NCBI GenBank assembly: GCA_036023115.1
Contig: JAYKKT010000041.1
Span: 4,489,501-4,553,500 of the forward strand
Source of the DNA: Brasenia schreberi
Taxonomy: Eukaryota > Streptophyta > Magnoliopsida > Nymphaeales > Cabombaceae
DNA length: 64,000 bases
Reading direction: 5' to 3'
Positions 1-11,440 of the stretch are shown piece after piece (position 1 is the first letter of the stretch; each line of letters opens with the position of its first letter). The translations under genes and the position numbers were made by a program. Under the pieces are notes generated by a model. That model did not search any database, was not told where the DNA came from, and saw only the letters and a program-made list of their open reading frames with translations.

Positions 1-3000
1 CTTGGTACAGATCAACAGGCACTTCAAGTAAGAGGAGACAATTCTCATTTTCGTGGCCGAGGTGGACACCAAAGTCGTGGTCGTGGACGTGGTCGATTTC
101 ATCCTGATGAGAAAGAAAACTTGTTTGTTCATATTATAGAAAATCGTGTCATAACAGAGAACATTGTTGGGAACTACATGGTAAACCTGACTATTATAAA
201 AATCGCAATCACTCTGTTCATTCGACTGAAAATTCATCTCAAAGCACAGATGGAATTCAAGAGATTATAAAAAGGATAGAGGGCCTAGAACATAAATTGT
301 CTAAACAAACTTCATCTTCTGTGTCTCAAGCTACAGTGACACAGGCTACACATTCAGTGAAGGGTAACCACTTCTCTTCTTCTAACTCAAAAACTTGGAT
401 TATTGATTCAGGTGCTACAGACCATATGGTAGGAGAAGTATCATATTTTTTAGCATACAAGACTCTAAAAAACCAGGAACCAATTAAGTTGGCAAATGGT
501 TCTTACTCTTATATGATTGGACAAGGAAGTGTACCTACATGTTTTTCTGATTTACAATCAGTATACCATGTTCCCAGTTTTCCGATAAATCTTCTTTCAG
601 TTAGCTCTTTAACTCGTGCATTGTATTGTTGTGTAACTTTTCATCCTACGGGCTGTGTATTTTAGGATCTGAAGACGGAGAAAATCTTTGAACATGGTAA
701 ACTACAGAAAGGATTATATATTCTTGAAGATTACTTTAGGCCTTCAACTTCTTACAGTGTTTTAGCAGCAATAGTTCTGGATGCAGATATTAATCTTTGG
801 CATTGTCGTCTGGGTAATCTTCCTGTATCAAAAATTCCATATGTTATTCCTCAACTTAGAGTCTAGTCAAATAAATCTCAGTTTGAATGTGAAGTCTGTC
901 AGCGTTCTAAACCTTTTGATCTTGTTCATTCGGATGTATGGGGACTACATCGGTTTGCAATATTCACGGTGCAAAGTGGTTTGTTTCTTTTTTATTGATG
1001 ATTGTACTCGGGTTACGACAGATATTCCTCGTGAAAGATAAGTCTGAAGTTTTCCATTTGTTTGTAAACTTTTACCATATGGTTCTAACACTGAATTTGG
1101 GAACACGATTAAAAAGGTGCGTTCGGTCGAGATAATGGGAGAGAGAGTATGTGAATGAGAAACCTAAATTGCAAAGATAATGGTGTTGTTCATGAGTTAA
1201 CTGTGTGGACACCTCAAGAATGGGGTTGCGGAGAGAGAAATCTGTGAGTTACCGGGCGTTACTCTTCCAGAATATATACTGTTCCTAGATGCTACTGAGG
1301 GGAAAATTTTAGCATACTGAAATAGGTTACCTACTCGGGTTCTGGGTAGTCTGTACATGCGGCCACATTCAGTGTCTTGATAAAGAATCAAAACCATTTC
1401 ATCCAGTCCCTCGTATCTTTGGGTGTACATGTTTTGTACATATCCATCTTCCTAATTGTGATAAACTAGATGCAAGCAAAGTGTATTTTTCTTGGCTATT
1501 CGAACTCTAAAAAATGTATAAATATAATGACCTTCTGCTTAAAAAACTATATGTTTTCATGGATGTCACAGAGTCAACTACACCCCTACCTTCTGTTCTT
1601 CCACTAGTACCTAGTGGGGAGTATAATGATACAGCTGACCAGAGTGAGAAGGCACAGCAATCAAAAGATACACAACAAACAAAAGATATTCTGACATACA
1701 AAAAAGGATTGTGAAAGATTGTTTACTCTCAAGAAGAACCTTATTCTAAAGAGATTTCCCCTGAATCAGATCCTCAAGTGCAAGTGGAAAATGACCTGGA
1801 GATCGCTATTGCTATTCACAAAGGTAAGCGTACATGTGCACATTATCCGATCTCTGATTATGTTTCATATGCTAATATCTCTTAGAGTTATCAAAGATTT
1901 GTTATGAATGCAGAGAGACATAAGATCCCTTCGAAGTTTGAAGAAGCAATCAAGAGCCCTCTATGGAAAGCTGTAATTGAAGAAGAATTGAATGCATTGG
2001 TGAAAAACAATACATGGGCCATCTCTCAGCTACCTTTTGATAGGAATATTGTCAGATGTAAGTGGGTGTTTACCATTAAATATAAGGCAGATGGAACAGT
2101 GAAGAGATATAAAGCCAGATTGGTTGCAAAAGGATACAGTCGGTCATATGGCATTGATTATACAAAAACGTTTGTACCTGTGGCTAAACTCACTTCGATC
2201 AGAATACTTCTCAATATAGCAGCTAATTTAGGATAGGATCTATGGCAACTGGATGTTAAAAATGCTTTCTTACAAGGAGATTTAAATGAAGAGGTGTATA
2301 TGAAACTACCTCCAGGAATGAATATAAAAACACCTTCTAATAGAGTATGTAAACTCAATAAAGCTATATATGGGTTAAAACAGTCTCCAAGAGCTTAGTT
2401 TGATAAATTCAGCAAGGCAGTTTGCAGTTTGGGATACAGCAAGAGTCTTAATGATCATACAATATTTTTTAAGAAATGAACAAAAATATCTATTCTTACT
2501 GTTTATATTGATGACATTATTGTCACAGGAGATGACCTTTAAAAAATATCAAAGTTGAAAATGAATCTTCATAAATTATTTGATATTAAAGATTTGGGTC
2601 GGCTTCACTATTTTTTGGGCATAGAAGTTCTCTATTATTTTCCTAACTCAGCAGAAATATTTAATGGATCTTCTTGAAGAGACACATATGCTAGTGTAAG
2701 CTTAGTGACATTCCTATGGAGGTAAATCATAAATTTTTCAGAGGTGACAGTATCAGAAGCTGGTTGGTAAGTTCATATATTTGACTATTACTCGGCCTGA
2801 CATTACTTATGCAGTTGGTATTGTGAGCAGATATATGCACTCGCCAACCAAGAATCAGATGGATGCAGTGTACAGAATTCTTCGATACCTCAAATCAACT
2901 TCAGGAATGGGTTTACTTTATTCAAAATCATCAAATTTGGATATTGAACTTTATTCTGATGCTGACTGGGTAGGTTCATATGAAGACAGGAAATCAACTA

Positions 3001-3317
3001 CAGGCTATGTGACTTTACTCGGTGGTAAAGTTATATCTTGGAAGAGTAAAAAACAAACAGTGGTTGCAAGATCTACAACTGAAGCTGAATACAGAGCTAT
3101 AGCACAAGCTATGTGTGAAGGAAAATGGATATCCTCATTGATTAGTGAACTGGGATTTTCATCTAATCAGTTTATACCACTATACTGTGATAGCAGGGCA
3201 GCAATTCAGATGACTTCTAATCTAGTTTATCATGAAAGAACCAAACATATAGAGATTGACTGCCACTTCATCATAGAGAAGATATCTAATCAAGAATTCC
3301 AGCTAGAGTATGTTTAA
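1..3317 (+). pseudogene. copia gag-pol polyprotein, degenerate
   Basis: A basic RGRGRG stretch and a damaged CCHC knuckle (CSYYRKSCHNREHC, about 128-170) end gag. The protease motif WIIDSGATDHM lies near 393-428. Integrase remnants follow: LWHCRLGN near 797, CEVCQRSK near 889, VHSDVWG near 926. The RT block at 1904-2236 has KWVFTIKYKADG and RYKARLVAKGY. It continues through [11 protein letters not shown] (about 2252) to the catalytic YIDDIIV (about 2503). RNase H at 2781-3317 shows TRPDITYAVG, YSDADWVGS, RKSTTGY and STTEAEYRA. Stop codons and frameshifts fall near 665, 1041, 1714, 2236, 2397 and 2480-2780. In the family this protein makes and integrates a DNA copy in a cytoplasmic particle; this copy cannot make an intact one. 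Confidence 0.92.
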
Positions 3318-3429
3318 TCTATCAAACAGAGGGTTGATTTCTTAACTAAAGCAACTACCAGCAGATAATTAAAGGAGACATTATCAAAGTTGGGTGTTAT
3401 CAACATCCTTCACCCAACTTGAGGGGTAG

Positions 3430-3743
3430 TGTTAAGGGATGTTAATAGCATGCTTTATTAGAGTCGTGTAATAAGGTTGAGTCGTGTAATGCATGTACAC
3501 GTGTTTTTAAGTGTTACGTCATCTTAGTAATAATTAACACTTATTAGGGGTAGATTAGGAAACCTAGTTAGATAGGGTATTTATAGGCATTATTAGGGTT
3601 TTGGTAAGATCAACAAGAAAGTACGGGGCAGCTGTACAAGTGTGCCAAATTTTGGCTGTGCAGATTGGAGGAATGCCTCCAATCTGTTGTTTACTATAAG
3701 TCATTTTTTGATTGATTAATGCATATTTTTCTTTCTAATATCA
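3430..3743 (+). repeat. 3' LTR of the first copia element
   Basis: It starts with TG (TGTTAAGGGATG) right after the polypurine tract GAGGGGTAG. A TATA-like TATTTATAGG lies near 3579. The end is taken at the CA of AATATCA at 3743, where sequence of the Tat-like LTR family begins. About 314 bp is a usual size for a small copia LTR. The 3' end is uncertain by tens of bases. Confidence 0.7.
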
Positions 3744-3746
3744 AGT

Positions 3747-4135
3747 TCATTCAAGACTAAGTCAAGGGCACCATATGACCTAGGCACAATAAGAGACTCG
3801 ATCAAGACTTGAGCTCGATCAAGGTAATGCAAAAGCAAAGGATCCTACCCGAATCAAGTCAAGGCATGGATTGTGACGGGCTAAGGCGAGTCAAAAGGTG
3901 AGGACAAGACTCACCTCAAGTCATCAAGCAACCATCACAAACTGCCTAGACTGAGTCAAAAGTTGAAAATATGTTTTCTGCACTTTGCATACGTCTGATG
4001 GATGATTTTTATTTTCTTACTCTGTTCTCATTGCGCTGAAATTTTACACACCTAATCTACACACAGATACATTGTCCATAAAATTTTCAAGAATTTTAAA
4101 ATCGTGCAACGTCGTAAATAAAATCAAAAAAGACC
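3747..4135 (+). repeat. Tat-like LTR fragment, plus orientation, internally deleted
   Basis: Bases 3747-3957 are the reverse complement of about 6490-6710. Bases 3970-4135 are the reverse complement of about 5570-5745. The order fits one LTR in plus orientation that has lost about 0.75 kb containing its TATA region. It forms an imperfect inverted repeat with the minus-strand LTR at 4864-7197. Confidence 0.75.
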
Positions 4136-4167
4136 GAATGAAGTCCTCGAAAATCTTTGCATAAAGT

Positions 4168-4733
4168 TTAGTGTCTCTCAAAGGATTGAGAGTGGGCGTG
4201 ACTTCTACGTTGTGTGAAAATCTTTGCGTAAAGTAATTCGCCAAGTCCTCGAAACTGGTGAATTAGCTTAAATCGTATGAAATCCCCATTTTCATCATAC
4301 CGGTGGAAGCTCGGTATTTCATCATCACTATCTGTTTGGTAATCAAATAGTAAAAAGTCATATAGTGAGTATAACTTCTTCTTTTTTGTTTGGTCCTTTA
4401 ACAATTGTTGTAGGACCTTTCTATCTTTAACAGTGAATGACTCGGGTTCTAGTTCCTCTTCGAATTTGGAGGTCACTTTAGGCTTTCTCGAGTGATAAGG
4501 TCTCCTATGAGCCCTTTGTTTGCCATGAGATGAGCAAGATTTTACTACATCGGCCTCTTGGCTTAATGCGGCAATTCTCCTTTCTCCTCTCGATCCCTTT
4601 TAATTCCCTTTTTAGAGAGGCAAGTGTATCTTTTTGGTTTTTCAAACTTTCTTTAGAAATTCTTTTTGAAAATCGACTTGTAGAACACGAGGTTTAGCTT
4701 GACACCCCATAAGATCCCTCTGAACTTGACATT
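4168..4733 (-). pseudogene. gag-like fragment of the Tat-like LTR element
   Basis: On the minus strand, downstream of the LTR and a primer-binding-like site, a reading frame starts MSSSEGSYG near 4731 and soon stops. An open stretch at 4168-4476 encodes a charged peptide containing FEEELEPES, KDQTKKKKLYSLYDF and DSDDEIPSFHRYDENGDF. Its position just inside the 5' LTR and its acidic and lysine-rich make-up suit the N-terminal part of a Ty3 gag. I do not recognise a specific domain. No pol sequence follows, because plus-orientation LTR sequence begins at about 4135. Confidence 0.5.
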
Positions 4734-4842
4734 ATTTTTGCAAAAATCAACATGTTCCCAAAAAATGGATTAATAATCACGATTTTGAAAAGAGAATTGT
4801 TTTAAAAACCAATACCAAATCAACAATTTTTAAAGACTCACG

Positions 4843-4861
4843 TCCCACCGGACGTGCCAAA
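4843..4861 (-). other. primer-binding-site-like sequence beside the LTR
   Basis: Minus-strand sequence after the LTR terminus CATCTACA reads GA and then TTTGGCACGTCCGGTGG. This resembles the TTTGGCACGCCCGGTGGGAC primer-binding region I associate with many plant Ty3 elements. It supports calling 4864-7197 a 5' LTR on the minus strand. The tRNA was not checked. Confidence 0.55.
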
Positions 4862-4863
4862 TC

Positions 4864-7197
4864 TGTAGATGTGAATTTTCGTTCTGAAGTCTATCTAGAG
4901 ACTTAAAACTAAATTCACAAACTACGAGTGCGCGAGCGCTCAAACTAACAAAGATGATTTATGACTTCTGTAGCGATTGTGGGTAAGTAAATTCTTTTCG
5001 ACGTAGGCCTTTTTCAACCGATGCTCAAGGGTCAGTCTAGACGTTTTGAAAATTGTTTGAGATCCGGTGAGTTTTCAAAATCCAATTTCAATTCCCAAAA
5101 GTTTTGCAGAAATTGTGAACTTAATTTTTGAATGAAAACATTTTAAATCCTGAAAAACAAAAACTGTATCTGTTTTGAAAGACTTGTTTTCATATTTTTT
5201 TGGACAACTTTCGAATCTCCAAAAATCTTCAAAATTTTATAAAGAGCAGAGTTTGATATGGAGATTCAGAACCTATTTTTATTTTGATTTTAAGTTCTAT
5301 AGATGTGTATAATTAAATCTGAGACTATACTTAGTCAGGTATTCGGGACAGATATGTGACAGAAACACAAAGGCTTAGAAAAGCAAATGTATCTTGATAC
5401 CCAGATATTTGATTTCTATGAAATTGGTCTTCTTGGAAAGCTATTGATATCAGCTTTCCAATGGGACTATTTTTAATCAAAATGGTTCACTCCAGACAAA
5501 GGTATAAGATTATGACCTAACCTTTGTTGCAGAAAGTGTGAGTTTTACAGACTTTGTTTCAATTTCATTCGATCTTCTCCGATTTTATTTACAATGTTTC
5601 ATGATCCTAAAATTCTTGAAAATTTGATGCACAATGTATCTGTCTGTATAGATTAGTTGTGCAAAATTTCAGCGCATTTGGAGCAGGGAGTAAGGAAATA
5701 AAAATCATCCATCAAACATATGCAGAGGGCAAAAAACATATTTTTTGTTTTTATAAGATACGTGAATGCATTTTATCCGAATTAAAAGACAATCTACAGC
5801 AATTAAAATGTAAACAACTAAAGCAAACGAAGGAAATTATGATTATAGCATAAGCATAGAGGGGATTAGGAGATATAAGATCTTACAATGTATATTTGGG
5901 TAGGAAGAACCGAAAATCAAACACATAGCATGCATCCATAAACGTAAAGGAAATTGGGCAACATAACCCCTTAATTATTACATCAAATATGGATTCATAA
6001 GCTCCTTAATTACAACCCCATTGAATTGAATGAAAGAGGAGAAAAAGTATTTAAAAATAGAAGAGAAGAAGGGACCTGTGATTTGGAAGAACTTCCGGTG
6101 GCCGGCAAATGGTGGCGGCGGCTTGGGGAAGATGGGTCTCTTCCTCCTCCTTCTTCTTCCTCTCTCTCTCTTTCTCTCTTTCTCTCCCTCTCTTGCTGCA
6201 GGGATTTCTCTCTCTTGGATGCCTCAAACCAGCCCCCAAGGCCACCTTTTATAGATTTCAAGGGGGGGCTCTAGGGCCTTCCATGGGTTTGAGTCTTGGC
6301 TTGATATTCAATCCGATTTTGATTTGATCCAAGGAAATTTCTGGTCCATAACTACACATGGGTGCATGTAGGCTGGGGGAATGGTCCCCTTTTGTTCCAT
6401 GTGGGTTGGGTGCACCCCACATGGCTCGTTTTCTATTTTGGGCTTGGTTTAGTTGAGCTCGAGTCACCCTAACCCGTTTTGGGTGCTTGGCTCAATCTAG
6501 GCGGTTTGTGATGGTTGCTTGATGACTTGAGGTGAGTCTTGTCCTCACCTTTTGACTCGCCTTAGCCCGTCACAATCCATGCCTTGACTTGATTCGGGTA
6601 GGGTCCTTTGCTTTTGCCTTACCTTGATCGAGCTCAAGTCTTGATCGAGCCTCTTATTGTGCCTAGGTCATATGGTGCCCTTGACTTAGTCTTGAATGAA
6701 CTTGATTCAGCTACTTGAGTCTGAATTTGAATTGAATCTCCTTTTGAGTTGGATCGGATCGAGCTTAGCTTGGGATGAGCCCTACTTGGCTTTTGAGATT
6801 TGATTGGGGCTTGATATGTGATCATGCATTGACTAATTCCTTTCTTCAAGTTAGGTTGGCATCTTGACTTGTCTGGATTGGGTCGAGCCTTGGTTGGTTG
6901 GACTTGGTCTAGCCCTGAGTCGCCCTCTTGCTTTATTTGGATGCGCTTGCCTTTGTGGATTTATTCTTATCTCTCCCCGAAAACTTTGTCTCCTATTGAT
7001 TCAGGCCTTCTCTATCTTTGGGTAAATCAGCATCTTTTAGATTTTAATTCCAAAACTTGATTCTGTAACTTTGGGGCAAAACATTTTCATTTCAAAATGA
7101 TATTTTAGAATTTTATGAAATTCGTACGATGTGTTCAAATCGTGGATTTTAAAATATATCCTAATTTATTTTAAAAAATATTTTTAGGGTGTTTACA
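4864..7197 (-). repeat. Tat-like 5' LTR (TGTAAACACC...CATCTACA)
   Basis: Read on the minus strand it starts TGTAAACACCCTAAA at 7197 and ends CATCTACA at 4864, length 2.33 kb. Related copies lie at 22249-27567, 23570-25719 and 30381-33265. A TATA-like CTATAAAAGG lies at about 6246-6255 on the minus strand, followed by a GA-rich leader (plus-strand CT tract at 6148-6200). The long purine-biased stretch with repeated TCAAG words is shared with the other copies and is non-coding. Confidence 0.82.
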
Positions 7198-8480
7198 ATC
7201 TCTAATGTGCTGCATAAGAACCTTAGAGACATCTAGAAGGTGACGGTTTTGCCTCTCGTATGGCGATTTTGTTGGGGTGTGTTATCCCAGGTCATGCTCT
7301 TTTGGTCATGCTCTTTTAGCCAACCCTGTAGCAGATGAATATCCTAAACCAAAGACGAACAGGCAACCAACCTATGCTTTCATGCTTCTGGGCTTGATGA
7401 AAAAGAATATCCCTTGCAAGCCTCTTGAAACCACATGAACCTCCATTCCGCATCACTCAAAGCATCCGTGGAAGCACATGTTGTCCCCTTGACTGTTACT
7501 CAAATGACAAACTAGACCCCGCACAGGTGAAGTGTGTTTTCCTTGGATATCCTTCGACCCAAAAGGCTATAAGTGCAATAATCTTGTGAGTAGGAAGAGT
7601 GTGCTCCAGTCCAGATGACCTTTTTCTCAGTACGTCCCTTATTTTTCATAAAGAAGCCAAGTTTCATTACCATGCACCAAGGGGGTGATTTCTTGGTATA
7701 GCCCTCAAGATAAAGAAATTCTAGATTATTGATATGTAACAAGATACCATTGAGTGTATAAAGAAATTCTCAAGCAAACCTTAGACCATCCCAAAGTATG
7801 CCGAGAGAACATAGCAATATGTTCATGTCCTTCACGCCCACGGCTGAAGAAACATTCTATTCAAGAGCCCTTGAGGCTCAATTTACTGCAAAAACATCAG
7901 ATCCTCCACAAAGAGATGACTCGGATCTTCCTATAACCCTATGCAAGGGAAAGAGAAAATGTGTTAATCATTGTCCTTTTTTATCATATCTATCCTTATT
8001 ACTCTCATAAATCCATGATCGCAAAAAATATTTCAACTCCTATTTCTAAGAATGTGGAAGAGATCTCCAAGGAGACATGAAAATGAAATCAGACAGCATC
8101 TCAATGCCACTAGGGAAGCACGTAGTTGGCTGTAAACAGTTGCCAACATTAAATTAGAAGCAAAATGGACAGATTAAAAGGGGGTTATACCATTACAAAA
8201 GTAAGTAAATGAGTCTACTTATAGGTTTCTCCTAGGAGAAACACACACATCATGCATGCAAGCTCGAGAAGGCCATGTGCAAGTTGAAATGAATCCCAGG
8301 GCACACTTGATTCACTTGAAGGAAAATGGATTCAGTACACTACCCTAATTGCGCATACCAATGATATCGTAGTAAGAAGCGGTAATGAAGAGCAGATCTT
8401 GACTCAAATAGGCTGCCAAACAAGGATTTCACATAAAGGATATGGACTATCTATTTCAACCTGAATGGGTATAAGTAACG
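7198..8480 (+). pseudogene. decayed copia pol fragment
   Basis: Translation gives copia signatures in shifting frames. NDKLDPAQVKCVFLGYPS with TQKGYKC (about 7503-7580) is the conserved segment after the integrase core. VVGCKQLPT and RT-like words occur near 8110-8180. No LTR is seen at either side, and many stops and deletions are present. The fragment abuts the Tat-like LTR at 7197. Confidence 0.7.
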
Positions 8481-9712
8481 GCAATGAACCTAGTTATATA
8501 GTGTCCAAAAGTAACCCCAAATGTCACAACTATAAGGAATCATTCAGTCCTTCCAAATTAATGGGGCAAATGTTCTCCACAAATCATATACACACATATG
8601 ACTTGATTTTCTTATTTATATTATTTACATGTCCTCTTGTCTGCATATGCTGCATAATAAAATGCATCATATGCAGACCAGAAGAAATAGAAATAACATA
8701 AATAAGAGAATCAAGTCATCAAGCAAGCCTCACATGCATATTCAACAACAGGCCACCAGGACTAGGCTTTTCTTTCTTTGAATAGAAGGGAAAAGCACAG
8801 AGGGCTTTCAGCTAATAATGCATCTTGGCATTTTATTTTAAGCTTCTTAAATGTGCAAAAACAAAATCTGAACAGCTCTACATTTTATTGAGCTTCTAAA
8901 TCATGAGAAAATACAGTAAACACTTTTTGCATGGATCCAGACAGCAAAAAAATGAGTAACTACACAGCATAACGGTTTTTGTGTCCAGTATAACAAAATT
9001 ATTTGATTTCCACGTGAAAGATGGCTACTGAGAATTCAAGCAGATAAGGATGTAAGTACATGCATGTATGTATGTCTATGCGAACAGGAATAGGTTGCTT
9101 ATCAAGCTGATTCATGAAATTACTAATTCAGTCAGGTCTTGGCATAACTGCAGCAATTTATATTATCAAACCACTATCATAATGCCATTTAAATGCCCAA
9201 CTGTAAGAAACAAGAAGAGCTTTGTGAAAAGAAATTATCAAAAGCTTCTGAGCTACATCACATAGATGTTCCATTTTTATTTCTCTGAAGTACCATAGGG
9301 AGCTAGCAAAGACATTTCACCAACATCCTTAAGGAATTCTTGGGCCGATTTTGAGGTGTTCTCTATGAACAGTTTGATAGGACAGGTTTGTCTAGGACAC
9401 AGATGCCGATGAACAAATTAACTTGTGGCTTAGACCAAAAGAGACAAAGAACACATGATTAAGATGGAGAGGATGTGCTGTGGATCATGAGAAGGCCTCA
9501 CTGTTTCAAATTCGCACTATTTGTAGAAACTGACGGAAATTCACCTTAACGCCTTCTTTCTATTTCTTTTGACAGTCATATTGGGAACTTCATAAAAGAA
9601 AAACTAAACTGCATCTTCATGCCACCATCCAAATCCATGTACATAGATTTTGATGATAAAATGCTTATCAATGAAATAGATCAAATGTGACTGGGGAAAG
9701 TTAGAGGTTCAC
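8481..9712. other. non-coding stretch downstream of NAA50 exon 2
   Basis: This is AT-rich single-copy-looking sequence, presumably NAA50 intron 2 because exon 2 ends in a GT donor at 9712-9711. No NAA50 exon 3 homology was found in it. A short minus-strand open stretch at about 9277-9400 (ending YGTSEK and a stop) looks exon-like but matches nothing I recognise. Confidence 0.5.
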
Positions 9713-9832
9713 CAATTCCTAGCCCACGGTATGGAGCCAAGACACCTAATGTCATAATGTAGACACGAATCACTCCATCCTTCTTTTCAAGGCGGCATGC
9801 AATCGCGCCAACACAAATGTCACTGTAGTAGG
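9713..9832 (-). CDS. NAA50: N-alpha-acetyltransferase 50, exon 2
   Basis: The exon (120 bp) is bounded by a TTACAG acceptor at 9833 and a GTGAAC donor at 9712. Joined to exon 1 in phase 1 it continues AYYSDICVGAIACRLEKK and VIRVYIMTLGVLAPYRG-LGIG. That is the GNAT acetyltransferase core of plant NAA50, including the start of the acetyl-CoA-binding loop (R-G-x-G-I-G). NAA50 acetylates N-terminal methionines and associates with the ribosome-bound NatA complex. The remaining third of the fold (CoA loop end, C-terminal strands) should be in later exons, which are not found in 1-9712. Confidence 0.93.
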
Positions 9833-10189
9833 CTGTAAGAAAAGTCATTCATACATAAGCAACGTGATAAATAACTATGAAGCACTTCTAATTAGAGAGT
9901 TTATTAGTGTAAATTGATAAAATTTCCATCATTCCTTATTTGTACACCAGAAGATCACAGGTGTTTCCTGCCCTAAAACAGTCACACAGTCGAAGACTAC
10001 AAAGAGCAGAAATTCAGCAGAGTATGCATCCGCACAATCAGGCAGTACAGAATCTAGTCACAGCTCTACTGTAACCAGTCTCTCCAGTCACATGCAAGTG
10101 ATGATTATGAGCAGCCACATATATCTGATGCAACAGATGCACTACAAACCTGTGACACAAGAAGGTCTTTGCATAATATAGACATCCTC

Positions 10190-11440
10190 CTACTTGTTGG
10201 GTAAGCTATGAATCCTTTTCCGCTGCTTTCCAAGTTCATACACCAAAACGAACCTCCATGCTTTCGTGATGCATGTAAAGATGCCAAACGGATGGAGGCA
10301 ATGAATGAAGAGATTTCCGCCCTCCATGAGTCCGGTACATGGATAATGATTCCTCAACCAGCCAATAAGGATGTAGTGGACTATCATTGGGTCTACAGTA
10401 GTCAATTGGATGGGAGCATTGAGAGATTCAAAGCCCTCTTTGTTGCAAACGGGTGCAAAGGGTACGGACACATGGCTTAAATTATGATGAAATGTTCAGT
10501 CCTGTGGTTGCATGATTCGCTTGTCTCATCATTGACTCCTATACATGGACAGAAATAGCATCAGAATAATGCCAGATTGCATCTCTCCATGGTAACTTAC
10601 AAGAGGAAGCGTTTATGGAGCATTCACTTGGATATACAGTGGGGATTTCTGTAGTATTAACAGTTGAAGAAAGCCATTTATGGATTGAAGCAGAATTCCC
10701 AAGTATGGTTTGACACATGCAGTATTTCTCTTTCTTCTCTGAATTTACAAGGAGTCAATGTGGTTACTCTTTCTTTTCACAGCTACATTGAGCACCATAT
10801 CAAATTAACCATTGACAAGAAGGATAATATTTTGGATGATCCTCATTCCTTTTTAAATCTTGTTGGGGCTTGCAGTACCTTGTACCAGTCAGATGGATGT
10901 AGCTAAGTGCATTCTAGTATGTAAAAGGTATTGCCATGGGTTAGTATACAGGAAGTTCTACATCACCACTGCTGGTATTCATCAATGGATCATAATATAA
11001 ATATTCCAACACTAATTTGGCTGGAGATCCACTCACTTATAGCTCCACAACTAGTTACAGAGTCTTTCTTGTGCCACATTCGGTTTCTCAGTCAAGTAGA
11101 AAGCAGACACTATTGCTAGGTCCAGTACTGAAGCAAAATATCATGCAAAGGCAGCATCGGTGATTTGGATTCAATCACCATTTGCCAGTGTTTGACAACC
11201 TACTGTTAAGTCTTTGCAATATTCTGATAATTCGAAAATGCAGCTTATTTTTACTAACCCAGTTTAGCATGCTAAATGAAGCAGGTAGAATTAGATCAAC
11301 AATTTATTCAGGACAAGGTGGCAGATCAAAAACATTAGCTTTGTCTACTCCATGGTGATGATTATTTGCTGGTTTATTTACTAAAACCATAGCTAGTAAA
11401 AGAATTGGAGTCTTTAACACATATTTAGTTTGAGGTAGGG
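10190..11440 (+). pseudogene. copia RT-RNase H remnant inside NAA50 intron 1
   Basis: The open stretch at 10208-10480 has the copia RT beginning: EAMNEEISALHESGTWIM, DYHWVYSSQLDGSIERFKA and FVANGC. Further 3' come [16 protein letters not shown] (about 10664) and RNase H words SRKQTLLLGPVLKQ with SSTEAKYHAKAASV (about 11095-11170). A purine-rich GAGGTAGGGGGC at about 11431-11442 may be the old polypurine tract. It lies antisense to the host gene. No LTRs are recognisable and it is clearly old. Confidence 0.78.

Larger units (their letters stand above)
1..3743 (+). mobile_element. Ty1/copia LTR retrotransposon, 3' part with 3' LTR
   Basis: The domain order read on the plus strand is zinc knuckle, protease, integrase, reverse transcriptase, RNase H and then an LTR, which is the Ty1/copia order. 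The 5' LTR and most of gag lie left of the window. A purine-rich tract (3418-3429) directly precedes the LTR start TGTTAAGGG. Reading frames are broken in several places, so the copy is dead. The right boundary near 3743 is approximate because no second LTR is available for comparison. Confidence 0.93.

Noticed and set aside
6010..6327. Several overlapping open frames on both strands
   Set aside because: They come from a CT/GA-rich tract in the LTR leader; low complexity keeps several frames open.
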